From Nitrosopumilaceae archaeon (GTDB taxonomy: Archaea; Thermoproteota; Nitrososphaeria; Nitrososphaerales; Nitrosopumilaceae), in assembly GCA_028279545.1 (NCBI GenBank), contig JANQNN010000047.1, forward strand, positions 1-64,000: DNA of 64,000 nucleotides, written 5' to 3'. The notes under the pieces are model-generated. The model made no database searches and was not told the origin of the DNA. It worked only from the letters and a program-made list of their open reading frames with translations. Positions 8,548-16,258 of this stretch are shown here, piece by piece. The number at the start of each line of letters is the position of its first letter. Position 1 is the first letter of the stretch. Position numbers and translations under genes: made by a program.

Positions 8548-10212
8548 ATGAAATGGAAAACTTTACAACATAACGGAATCCTGTTTCCCCCTGCCTTTGA
8601 ATCTCTTGGCATTAAACTAAAGGTCAAAGGAGAGAACATTCCACTTGAACTTAACCAAGAGGAGATGGTCTACCAATGGGCAAAAAAGAAAGATACCCCG
8701 TATGCTCAAGACAAGGTTTTTCAGAAAAATTTTACCTTGGATTTTGCAAAAACGCTTCCTGAAAAATTTAAAAAAATATCTTATGGGGATCTAGACTTTT
8801 CTGATGCCTACAAGTATGTAGACAAAGAAAAAGATCGCAAAGAGATGATGACCAAGGAGGAAAAAAAGTCCCTTGCTGCTAAAAGAAAAGAACTACGAGA
8901 GCAACTAAAAGAAAAATTCGGAAAGGCCATCATGGATGGAAAGGAGGTAGAAGTTGGAAACTATATGGCAGAACCTCCGGGAATTTTTATTGGTAGAGGT
9001 GAACATCCACTAAGGGGAAGATGGAAACCTCCAGTTACTCCTAAAGATGTGACACTTAATCTTGGAAAAGAAGCAACAATCCCAGAAGGGGATTGGGGCA
9101 AAATTGTTCATGATAAGGAATCTATGTGGTTGGCAGGCTGGACAGATTACCTCACACAAAAAAGAAAATATGTTTGGCTTGCAGATACTGCAGGTCTAAA
9201 ACAAGACAGAGACAAAGCCAAATACGAAAAGGCAGTTCATCTCTCAAATGAAATTGAAAAGATAAAGGACAGAATTGTAAAGGACATGAAAAGTAAAGAT
9301 CCAAAAATTAATCAGATTTCAACAGCATGTTATTTGATTTATAGAACTGCCATGAGAGTTGGTGACGAAAAGGATCCTGAAGAAGCTGATACTGTTGGTG
9401 CAACTACTTTAAGAAAAGAACACATCAATATTACTCTAAACGCTATAGAGTTTGATTTCTTAGGAAAAGATAGTGTAAGATGGCAAGAAACTGTTCCTGC
9501 GAAAGGACATGATGAACAATTTCATGAAAATTTAAAAAAAATTATTCAAAATAAAAAACCAAAAGATGAGATTTTTGAAGGGATTACTTCACGACACGTA
9601 AATGCATATTATTCAAGTATAGTTCCTGGTTTGACTGCCAAAGTTTTCAGAACATATCTTGCTACAAATGTAGTAAAAAATTACTTAAAACAGCATGATA
9701 ATCTTAAAGGAAAAACACCTTCAGAGAAACTCTATCATGCAAAGCTTGCAAATTTGGAGGCTGCAATAATGTGTAATCATAAAAGAACAATTCCTAAAAC
9801 CTTTGAGCAGACTTTGCAGAAGAAGAAGGATACTCTCAAAAAAATTGAAAAAGACCAACCATGGGTAAAAAGCGAAGAGACTCTAAAGAAGGTACAAGAA
9901 AAACAAACAAAAACAGATACCCAGAAAAAAGCAAAAGAAAAGAGGATTAAAACCCTAAAAGAGCAAATCAAAAAGCAAAAGAAAAAACAAAAAGAAAGAC
10001 AAGAAAAATTAAAGCTACAAATTGATTTATCTGGAAAAACTCGTGATTATAACCTTGGAACATCACTTCGAAATTACATTGATCCTCGCGTAGTAAAAGC
10101 CTGGACAGATGAAGTTGGTGCAGAATGGGGAAAACTCTACACCGCAGCCTTGCAAAAAAAATTCCTTTGGGTACAAAATGAAAAACTTGATTGGAAGAAA
10201 TTAGCCGATTAA
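8548..10212 (+). CDS. topIB: DNA topoisomerase IB (eukaryote-type)
   Basis: 554-residue type IB topoisomerase that relaxes supercoils by a 3'-phosphotyrosyl intermediate. It carries the N-terminal DNA-binding core (KWKTLQHNGILFPP), the catalytic core with RVGDEKD and KDSVRW, a basic coiled linker (about residues 415-495), and the C-terminal catalytic motif NYIDPR with Tyr510. Among archaea the eukaryote-like enzyme is a known hallmark of Thaumarchaeota, so the gene supports the taxonomic assignment. It is shorter than the human enzyme because it lacks the long N-terminal tail. Confidence 0.97.
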   Translation: MKWKTLQHNGILFPPAFESLGIKLKVKGENIPLELNQEEMVYQWAKKKDTPYAQDKVFQKNFTLDFAKTLPEKFKKISYGDLDFSDAYKYVDKEKDRKEMMTKEEKKSLAAKRKELREQLKEKFGKAIMDGKEVEVGNYMAEPPGIFIGRGEHPLRGRWKPPVTPKDVTLNLGKEATIPEGDWGKIVHDKESMWLAGWTDYLTQKRKYVWLADTAGLKQDRDKAKYEKAVHLSNEIEKIKDRIVKDMKSKDPKINQISTACYLIYRTAMRVGDEKDPEEADTVGATTLRKEHINITLNAIEFDFLGKDSVRWQETVPAKGHDEQFHENLKKIIQNKKPKDEIFEGITSRHVNAYYSSIVPGLTAKVFRTYLATNVVKNYLKQHDNLKGKTPSEKLYHAKLANLEAAIMCNHKRTIPKTFEQTLQKKKDTLKKIEKDQPWVKSEETLKKVQEKQTKTDTQKKAKEKRIKTLKEQIKKQKKKQKERQEKLKLQIDLSGKTRDYNLGTSLRNYIDPRVVKAWTDEVGAEWGKLYTAALQKKFLWVQNEKLDWKKLAD

Positions 10213-10280
10213 GAATCAAAATTCCAAGTTACCTTTCTAACAGAATCATTTAATTTCCCAAATTATCAGGCATAAAATAT

Positions 10281-10396
10281 GCCGGGGTAGCTCAGCCTGG
10301 TTAGAGTGCCAGTTCGATTGGTAAAATCTAACAGGTCTTCCAAAGAAGGCAATACTCATAATCTGGAGGTCGCGGGTTCGAAACCCGCCCCCGGCA
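10281..10396 (+). tRNA. tRNA-Met (CAU), with a 41-nt intron at a non-canonical position
   Basis: The acceptor stem GCCGGGG pairs with CCCCGGC and is followed by A73. The D-arm (GCTC/GAGT) and T-arm (GCGGG-TTCGAAA-CCCGC) are complete. The anticodon stem forms only if about 41 nt (10313-10353) are removed: CCAG at 10309-10312 then joins ACTCATAA and TCTGG to give a 5-bp stem and loop CTCATAA with anticodon CAU. The intron therefore falls between positions 30 and 31, not the usual 37/38. The G1-C72 pair and the stem sequence favour elongator Met over initiator; a tRNA-Ile2 is not fully excluded. Confidence 0.88.
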
Positions 10397-10489
10397 CACT
10401 TAGGGTTTCTAACTAAAACAATGAAACTCCAACCTAAAATCTAGGCATAAAACTATGCCAAACTATGCCATTTTTTTGAGCACCCAGAA

Positions 10490-10717
10490 TTACAATTTCA
10501 AAAGTTTCTTTTCATACGAGTCCTTTAAAATCAAAATTAATTCTTCTAATGTGCATTTTCTAAAGGACTCTGGAAATTCATTTAAATCTAATTTTGAAAT
10601 CTTTTTTGCTTTTCTTCTGACAATAAATTTCACAGGGCCCGGAATTTCTTTGTCATATTTGTTGTTAATATAGTCAATTATCTGTTGAATTTCAGTTTCA
10701 TTCATATTTTTATACAA
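10490..10717 (-). CDS. Small conserved-looking hypothetical protein
   Basis: 75 residues, charged and helix-rich (IDYINNKYDKEIPGPVKFIVRRKAKKIS). It has an amino-acid composition like real proteins of this genome, whereas the overlapping plus-strand frame is Phe/Ser-rich. The start may be the second methionine (ATG 10705), giving 71 residues that begin MNETEIQQIID. No family is recognised. It lies between tRNA-Met and the HD-domain gene, on the same strand as the latter. Confidence 0.55.
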   Translation of the reverse strand: MYKNMNETEIQQIIDYINNKYDKEIPGPVKFIVRRKAKKISKLDLNEFPESFRKCTLEELILILKDSYEKKLLKL

Positions 10718-10791
10718 AATTTTCTAGGCAAGTCTGAATTATTTTTTTCTATTTTTCCTTGTCAATATGAAATAGGCAAATTTCTTTGAGT

Positions 10792-12123
10792 TCAAACAAT
10801 TCCACGCAAGAGATCAACCCTATAGTAATCCCAATGTTCAGGATCAATCATGGTAACAAACTCTACGTTTTCTGAACCCATTCTTTTTTGGATTAAATCA
10901 CGCAAGGCAAAACTTGTCAAATATCTATACCTTTGATTATTTGCTAAAAGAGAAAACACCTTTCTAAGTCTAGTCCCTCCTCCTAACCCCCAATAACCCA
11001 TTTTCATTGCAATTGGCTCAAGAAATATTGTATTTTTTTGCCCAAAATTCTCATCTTGAACGTCTGCATACAATTGATAATTTTCAAGGGGCCCTCCCTT
11101 AGCATAGCCTACTATAGTATCATTTCCATCAGTTAGTCTTAAAGTGGCAACTATTGTTTTTGAATCCAATATTGATTGTGCAAAACTATGTTTTTGAAAC
11201 TGTAAAGGTTGAGGTAGCTCTTTGTAAATTTGAGTAAGTGAATCCAAATACTCATCAGAGTTTCTCTCTTCAATTGAATCAACTTTAGTTTCAAATTTTT
11301 GATTTTCAAATTCAAACTTTGATTCAATACGAATTTCTTGCTGACGTAAATTCATAAATGACAAAACGGTATCCATAAAATTTTTCCTCATCTCCGAAGG
11401 TAAAGCGTGTAAAACACGCCTGCACATCTGGGTTTCCTTGTTTAGAAGAGTTTCAAAGTAATTTACTGACATTCTTACGATATTTGATTGATGCCAAGCA
11501 AATGCATGAGCATTTTTTTTGGCCTTCTCCATCGCGTCAGGAAAATTTCCAATAGCATATCCACCAATTCGGTCAACGACTGACAAGAACCATCCAAGTT
11601 GTTCATAGTGGGTTTGCATTTGTGGATTGTCTTGGGTAATTTTAGATGTCTGGAAACATTCTTTCATTTGTTTTTCAGGTCTTAACTTAAACTCACCAGT
11701 CCAAGGGTAAGATGTTCTTAAAATTAACGCCTTAATTATATCAATGTCTAGGTTTGCCTCAGCAATTAATTTTTTAGATTCCTTGTCAAGTGAGATAAAT
11801 TGAATTACACTTTCTTCATGTGGTCTATCAATTGATTTTTGAGGATCAAAATCATGAAACAATGCAGAGGTAAACAGATATTCTACATCGTTTAGGCTCA
11901 TTCTTTGCAGTTGTTTTTCCCTAATTGCAGCAAGTAAGGTAAGGTATGTTACTTCGAGTTCATGATCAATGTTATGATATCCATAATAATTTCGTCCTAA
12001 ACCTTGATTTTCAAAAATTTCAATAGTGTAATCTAGCATCCTATTGTAACAATCAGTTTTATCAATACCTGCCTCTAGAAGTAATTCTTGAATTTTGTCT
12101 TTTAAGGGATGATCATTCCCCAT
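10792..12123 (-). CDS. HD-domain phosphohydrolase-like protein
   Basis: 443 residues. The N-terminal 200 residues form an HD domain: YHNIDHELEV (about 48-57) supplies the first histidine and LFHDFDPQ (about 88-95) the HD pair, with later conserved H/D positions. Such domains are metal-dependent phosphohydrolases or phosphodiesterases. The C-terminal 170 residues (from about 270) are a separate domain with GYWGLGGGTRLRKVFSLL and ending FVTMIDPEHWDYYRVD. Its look is GNAT-acyltransferase-like, but I cannot confirm that. The substrate is unknown. Confidence 0.75.
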   Translation of the reverse strand: MGNDHPLKDKIQELLLEAGIDKTDCYNRMLDYTIEIFENQGLGRNYYGYHNIDHELEVTYLTLLAAIREKQLQRMSLNDVEYLFTSALFHDFDPQKSIDRPHEESVIQFISLDKESKKLIAEANLDIDIIKALILRTSYPWTGEFKLRPEKQMKECFQTSKITQDNPQMQTHYEQLGWFLSVVDRIGGYAIGNFPDAMEKAKKNAHAFAWHQSNIVRMSVNYFETLLNKETQMCRRVLHALPSEMRKNFMDTVLSFMNLRQQEIRIESKFEFENQKFETKVDSIEERNSDEYLDSLTQIYKELPQPLQFQKHSFAQSILDSKTIVATLRLTDGNDTIVGYAKGGPLENYQLYADVQDENFGQKNTIFLEPIAMKMGYWGLGGGTRLRKVFSLLANNQRYRYLTSFALRDLIQKRMGSENVEFVTMIDPEHWDYYRVDLLRGIV

Positions 12124-12228
12124 TACTCTAATAGATTCTTCACATTTTTTAATAAGGTATAATGATTTTCACGTTTGGTTTTTGTATTTCCCCTTCAAAT
12201 ACAATTTAGAGGAAAAATTGGTTGAATC

Positions 12229-13035
12229 TTGGAACCCTCAAATTCAAGTATATCTGATCGCTCGCTAGGTGAACTTTTAGGAAATTCTCTTACTTCAACT
12301 CCCTGTGCAAACGTAAGAAAAGATGCACGAGTTAAAGTAGTATCAGGAATGCTAAGCCAATACCTAGAATCTTTTACTGATTCGGTTGTTGTCAGAGACA
12401 TGACAACTCCCATCGGAGTTGTGGGAGGACGAGAAATTATTCAAGGAGTTTTCAAAAATCCAACTTCAGATTTTTTTGAGTTAAATTTTGTAGAGGATAT
12501 CGCTGACAAGCGGCTTAAAGTCATTTCTGCTGATTTAAGTCTAAAAAAATTAATTTCTATTTGGAAGGAAGTAAAAAGGGCTTTTGCATTAATTAACCTG
12601 GGAAACGATGACTATTCAGTTATATCAGCAAAAAAATTGATGGAGATTGGAGCAAATTATGAATCTGACTTTCATATTTCGGAAATTCCTAAAAAGAAAA
12701 TTGTGACATTAAATCAGGGAGCAACCTTTGGCGATGCCATAAAGTTAATGCTTGAAAACAAAAGTAGAAAAATTATTCTTCATGAGACAAATCAATTCAT
12801 AAACGATAGAATCATTATCGAGTCCATTGAGAAATTTAATTTTCTTTTAAACCAAAGAAATTTCCTAGACATACCTTTGGGTTCTGTTGCACTTGAAGAA
12901 GTTCTTAAAATAAATGAAGATTTGACCCTTTCTGAAATTTCAAAGATAATGTATAATCGGTCTCACCCTCTTGTAATTTACGAAGAAAGTGTAATTACTC
13001 CTTGGGATATTTGCTTAGCTCTAGAAAAAATATAA
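12229..13035 (+). CDS. CBS-domain protein
   Basis: 268 residues containing four CBS-like repeats in two pairs; CBS pairs bind adenine nucleotides and act as energy sensors. Recognisable segments are VRDMTTPIGVVGGREIIQGV (about 55-75), KRAFALINLG (120-130), KSRKIILHETNQFINDRIIIESI (180-205) and HPLVIYEESVITPWDICLAL (245-265). No catalytic domain is attached. The TTG start lies about 28 bp after the A/T-rich ATACAATTTA, as in other leaderless genes here. It is divergent from the HD-domain gene with only 105 bp between them. Confidence 0.8.
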   Translation: MEPSNSSISDRSLGELLGNSLTSTPCANVRKDARVKVVSGMLSQYLESFTDSVVVRDMTTPIGVVGGREIIQGVFKNPTSDFFELNFVEDIADKRLKVISADLSLKKLISIWKEVKRAFALINLGNDDYSVISAKKLMEIGANYESDFHISEIPKKKIVTLNQGATFGDAIKLMLENKSRKIILHETNQFINDRIIIESIEKFNFLLNQRNFLDIPLGSVALEEVLKINEDLTLSEISKIMYNRSHPLVIYEESVITPWDICLALEKI

Positions 13036-13048
13036 TTTGTAAAATTTT

Positions 13049-14359
13049 TTATGACTTCTTTCTAAATATCTCATCTTTTTCCTGCAACTGATCTGTATAC
13101 TCATCCATATCTAACAAAAATTCTTCCTCATCAGAATAAGCCGATTCTGCATGTTCGCTTATATCCAAACCAATATCTTCAACTTCAGGTGAAACTCGGA
13201 TTCCAATGGTTCGTTTCATTATTTGTAAAATTACCCACGTGCCACCAAAGCCCATTGCAGCTGCAACCGCTACTCCCAGAGCTTGTATCCACAGCTGATC
13301 CGGATTTCCAAACAATAATCCATCAACTCCTCCAGGATTTATCATAGTACTAGCAAAGATTCCTATTCCAAGCGAACCTACAATACCTGCAACCCCGTGG
13401 ACTGAGGAGACATCAAGGGCATCATCAATCTTTAGTTTCTCTTTGAATAATACCACTCCTGAATATGAGATAACACCAATTGCAATTCCAATAATAAAAG
13501 CAGATTCTACACTTACAAACCCAGAAGCTGGAGTAATTCCTGCAAGTCCGGCTATTGCACCATTAATTGTAGCTACAACAGATGGCTTTCCAGTTCTAAT
13601 CCAAGACAAACCTGCCCAAATTAATGCAGAAATTGAAGAGGCCATATGAGTGACAATTACAGTATTTCCTGCAACACCACCTGTGGCAGAAAGTGCACTT
13701 CCTGCATTAAATCCAAACCAACCTAACCATAACAATGAAGACCCAAGTACTGCAATCGGAATGCTGTGAGGAATCATAATGGCAGGGCCGTAATTTTTTC
13801 GTCTTCCTAAGACTAGTGCAGCAGCCAAAGCTGCCATTCCCACACTTGTATGAATCACTATACCTCCTGCAAAGTCTACAACACCAAGTTGGGCCATCCA
13901 GCCACCACCCCAAACCCAATGAACAAGTGGGTAATAGATTAGCGTGGACCAAGCTGCAATGAAAATAATAAACGAACTAAACTTCATTCTCTCTGCAATT
14001 GTTCCAGTTAATAATAGCGGGGTAATTGCTGCAAACATTAGTTGAAACTTTACAAACAAGACACCAGGAATTGTCGGCGCGTATTGTTCTAATGGAGCGT
14101 CAGACGGAACTCCCCTTAGAAATACCCAATCAAAATTCCCATACAACCCATCAGTTGTAGGTCCAAAAGAAACACTAAACCCAAACACAAACCACATCAC
14201 ACTCAAAAGCGCCAAACCAAAAAAGATCTGCATGAAAATAGATGCAGCATTCTTTTTTCTTAAAAGCCCTGATTCAAAAAGACCCAAGGCCGGGATCATT
14301 AAAAGTACAAGACTTCCGGCAACTAACATCCATGCGGTATCACCAGAGTCAAGAACCAT
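13049..14359 (-). CDS. amtB: Ammonium transporter
   Basis: 436-residue Amt/MEP/Rh channel with about eleven membrane helices. The family signature DFAGGIVIHTSVGMAAL is at about residues 160-176, and the C-terminal cytoplasmic tail has GLDISEHAESAY, the segment contacted by PII proteins in characterised systems. The tail continues as a very acidic extension of about 30 residues. It brings ammonium to the cell, directly relevant to an ammonia oxidiser. It diverges from glnK across a 114-bp region holding three palindromes. Confidence 0.97.
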   Translation of the reverse strand: MVLDSGDTAWMLVAGSLVLLMIPALGLFESGLLRKKNAASIFMQIFFGLALLSVMWFVFGFSVSFGPTTDGLYGNFDWVFLRGVPSDAPLEQYAPTIPGVLFVKFQLMFAAITPLLLTGTIAERMKFSSFIIFIAAWSTLIYYPLVHWVWGGGWMAQLGVVDFAGGIVIHTSVGMAALAAALVLGRRKNYGPAIMIPHSIPIAVLGSSLLWLGWFGFNAGSALSATGGVAGNTVIVTHMASSISALIWAGLSWIRTGKPSVVATINGAIAGLAGITPASGFVSVESAFIIGIAIGVISYSGVVLFKEKLKIDDALDVSSVHGVAGIVGSLGIGIFASTMINPGGVDGLLFGNPDQLWIQALGVAVAAAMGFGGTWVILQIMKRTIGIRVSPEVEDIGLDISEHAESAYSDEEEFLLDMDEYTDQLQEKDEIFRKKS

Positions 14360-14400
14360 GAAGAAAAAAAATTTTCAAAATTAATAACAATACCTAAGAT

Positions 14401-14431
14401 TGATAATCAAGTGATTATCAAATGATAATCA
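14401..14431. promoter_or_regulatory. Three palindromic sites TGATWATCA, 11 bp apart, between amtB and glnK
   Basis: TGATAATCA (14401-14409), TGATTATCA (14412-14420) and TGATAATCA (14423-14431) are each palindromic, and the units repeat every 11 bp, about one helical turn. The array centre (14416) is 57 bp from the amtB start and 58 bp from the glnK start. Both predicted TATA-like boxes (TTATTAAT near 14385 on the minus strand, ATTATATTT near 14445) lie between the array and the genes. Such a position suits an activator or a shared divergent operator. The binding protein is not known. Confidence 0.7.
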
Positions 14432-14473
14432 AAATCAGAAATTATATTTGTGTACTTTTCAAATTAGCATTAA

Positions 14474-14803
14474 ATGTTAAAAATTGAAGTCACCCTTGGC
14501 GAAAATGACGTCATGGCAATTAGTGAAGAATTAAAAAGAATTGGAGTTGGAGGTCTCACTGTTTTCAAAATCAGAGGTAGAGGAAAAAGACCAGGGCCTG
14601 AAATTCATGCATCAAAGGGAAGTCAAATTTTTGTACCCCAATTTAGTGATAAATATAGACTCGAATTAATTATTCCAGATACAAAAGAAGAAGAAGTAAT
14701 AGATATTATCAAAGCGAAAGGAAGGGTTGGTAAAATTTTCATATCTCAAGTCCTACGGGCAGTTGACATTTCGACAGGTTCTGAAGGAGAGGATACGATC
14801 TAA
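14474..14803 (+). CDS. glnK: Nitrogen regulatory protein PII
   Basis: 109-residue PII signal protein that senses 2-oxoglutarate and adenine nucleotides and blocks Amt channels in characterised systems. Family features are the beta1 start MLKIEVTLGENDV, the KIRGRGKRPGP segment leading into the T-loop, YRLELIIPDTKEEEVIDII and GRVGKIFISQVLRAVDISTG at the B/C-loops. The T-loop (about residues 37-55) lacks the uridylylatable Tyr of bacterial RGxY. Uridylylation at that site is therefore not expected. It is immediately followed by two tiny membrane-protein ORFs on the same transcript. Confidence 0.95.
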   Translation: MLKIEVTLGENDVMAISEELKRIGVGGLTVFKIRGRGKRPGPEIHASKGSQIFVPQFSDKYRLELIIPDTKEEEVIDIIKAKGRVGKIFISQVLRAVDISTGSEGEDTI

Positions 14804-14938
14804 ATGAAAGAATTTCTTAGAAATAATAAATTATTTCAAAGAGAAAAAATGCAACCACTTGAACCAAAAGATTTTGTAAAAGTGGGTGCAATAATTGGAA
14901 TAATTGTTATACCATTACTTTTTAGTTTAGCCATATGA
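14804..14938 (+). CDS. 44-residue single-span membrane protein, coupled to glnK
   Basis: The ATG begins at the base directly after the glnK stop. The product starts MKEFLRNNKLFQREKM, a charged N-terminus, followed by a hydrophobic segment at about residues 25-44 (VGAIIGIIVIPLLFSLAI) and then the stop. One membrane helix with a cytoplasmic basic N-terminus is predicted. No family is recognised. The exact junction with glnK and the overlap with the next ORF favour a real translated gene. A link to Amt or PII at the membrane is inference. Confidence 0.65.
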   Translation: MKEFLRNNKLFQREKMQPLEPKDFVKVGAIIGIIVIPLLFSLAI

Positions 14939-15027
14939 AAGTATCAAAAATTTTTATTGCAAAACTGGCACTTGCTGTAATTGGAATGACTTTGATTGGA
15001 TTGTATTTGTTTTTGCCAATTATGTAA
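14935..15027 (+). CDS. 30-residue single-span membrane protein
   Basis: Starts with an ATGA overlap on the stop of the preceding 44-residue ORF and ends one base before the convergent PII-like gene. The product begins MKVSKIFIAKLA and is almost wholly hydrophobic afterwards (AVIGMTLIGLYLFLPIM), so a single membrane helix is expected. The chain glnK, 44-residue, 30-residue with 0 and -4 base junctions looks like one translationally coupled unit. No homologue family is known to me. Confidence 0.55.
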   Translation: MKVSKIFIAKLALAVIGMTLIGLYLFLPIM

Positions 15028-15028
15028 A

Positions 15029-15607
15029 TTAAAAGGTTCCAAATTTATTTTCATAAACTATTGTTGAATTCATTAATTGTTTTTCTAAGGTTGGAAGAGA
15101 TTTCATAATACAGTAATTTACAAAATCACTAAATGATTTTATTCGATAATCTTCTCGAAGTGTATCGCTATTTTTTTCGTAAATTAATTGTAATTTTTCG
15201 AGGGTGAATTTTTGTAAAGGGACAAACCTGCCACGTTTAGTTAGTCTTTTGGTTTCATAGGTTTTTTCAAAAGTTGTTTCAAGGTCCTGCTGACCATCAA
15301 GTGTTTCCATATCTACAACCTCTTCCATTTCTGAGACAAAGATCTTCCCACCATATTTGGGGGATATGCCAGAGTTTTTGGAAATCATTTTTACCACTTG
15401 GTTTGCATCTTTATTTGAAACCACAATTTCGATTTTGGCCAAAGGTATAGATTTTAGATTTGATTTTCCATTGGTATCTCTAGATTCATCGAAAATATGG
15501 GCATCATCTAAATTCCTTTTATCAATAATGTAAGAGCCTAAAATATTCAAATTTGTCTTTATCAAAGTAAAATTTCTCCTTTTAATTACAGCCTCTATCT
15601 TTTTCAT
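15029..15607 (-). CDS. Divergent PII-like protein with C-terminal extension
   Basis: 192 residues. The N-terminal 105 residues follow the PII fold order: MKKIEAVIKRRNFTLIKTNL as beta1-alpha1, a long T-loop-like insert, IEIVVSNKDANQVVKMISKNSG as beta3-alpha2, and GKIFVSEMEEVVDMETL matching the PII C-terminal strand ('GKIFV..V..VV.I.T'). Residues about 125-192 are an added helical domain (RFVPLQKFTLEKLQLIYEKN, FSDFVNYCIMKSLPTLEKQL) of unknown function. It is convergent with the glnK unit, one base apart. Upstream (15642-15653) TGATCATTATCA resembles half-sites of the amtB-glnK array. Confidence 0.7.
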   Translation of the reverse strand: MKKIEAVIKRRNFTLIKTNLNILGSYIIDKRNLDDAHIFDESRDTNGKSNLKSIPLAKIEIVVSNKDANQVVKMISKNSGISPKYGGKIFVSEMEEVVDMETLDGQQDLETTFEKTYETKRLTKRGRFVPLQKFTLEKLQLIYEKNSDTLREDYRIKSFSDFVNYCIMKSLPTLEKQLMNSTIVYENKFGTF

Positions 15608-15754
15608 AAGTTTTTTTTTAAAGGGGGCTATTTATCCGAAATGATCATTATCATATCTAGAAATAAGATATCATTAATTCAAACAAAAATTTCCTAATTC
15701 AATCAAATCTTCTTTGTTAATTTAGATGGCTAATTTTCCGATCTAAATTTTAAA

Positions 15755-16162
15755 TTAATTTTTGATTTTTTTGGCAATTTCATTGGTTTCTTGTAAAAGG
15801 TGTTTTATTACGTTCATATCCACATCTTCCAATTTTTTAAATCTAATGCAGCTTTTTCCAATGTTTGCCTTGGGTAATTCACTTTTATGTTTTTCAGCGA
15901 TGTATTTTTTTCCATCTGATAAACAAGCATAAAGAGAAATGTAATTTTTTTGATTTGCCAAACCAATCACCATCCAATCACCTTCTCTGCCTGAAGAATA
16001 CTTGTAATGATAGGTGCCATAGCCTAACATTCCAAATTTCATATGAGGTTTTAGGTCGGGGACCGTTTTTCGTATTAATTTATGTAATTGTTTAATTTCG
16101 TTTTTCCTTGGCTCTTTTATTGAATTAATGTATTCAGTGGGCGTTTTTGCGTCACTCTTCAT
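15755..16162 (-). CDS. DUF1801 (YdhG-like) protein
   Basis: 135 residues with the DUF1801 pattern: TPTEYINSIKEPRKNEIKQLHKLIRKTVPDLKPHMKFGMLGYG, then YISLYACLSDGKKYI and KANIGKSCIRFKKLEDVD. The family adopts a YjbR-like alpha/beta fold; one bacterial member was described as a frataxin-like iron chaperone. No role is established in archaea. Single gene, with no obvious operon partners. Confidence 0.85.
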   Translation of the reverse strand: MKSDAKTPTEYINSIKEPRKNEIKQLHKLIRKTVPDLKPHMKFGMLGYGTYHYKYSSGREGDWMVIGLANQKNYISLYACLSDGKKYIAEKHKSELPKANIGKSCIRFKKLEDVDMNVIKHLLQETNEIAKKIKN

Positions 16163-16258
16163 TTCTTACAATTAATTTTTCCTTCATTATTTTATCTGTT
16201 ATCCAATCTAAAAAGCCAAAATAATGCTAAAAGAAATTAGAAAAATAAGAAAAATAAT

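Noticed and set aside
10455-10673. 72-residue plus-strand ORF after tRNA-Met
   Set aside because: Antisense to the better-composed 75-residue minus-strand ORF and Phe/Ser-rich.
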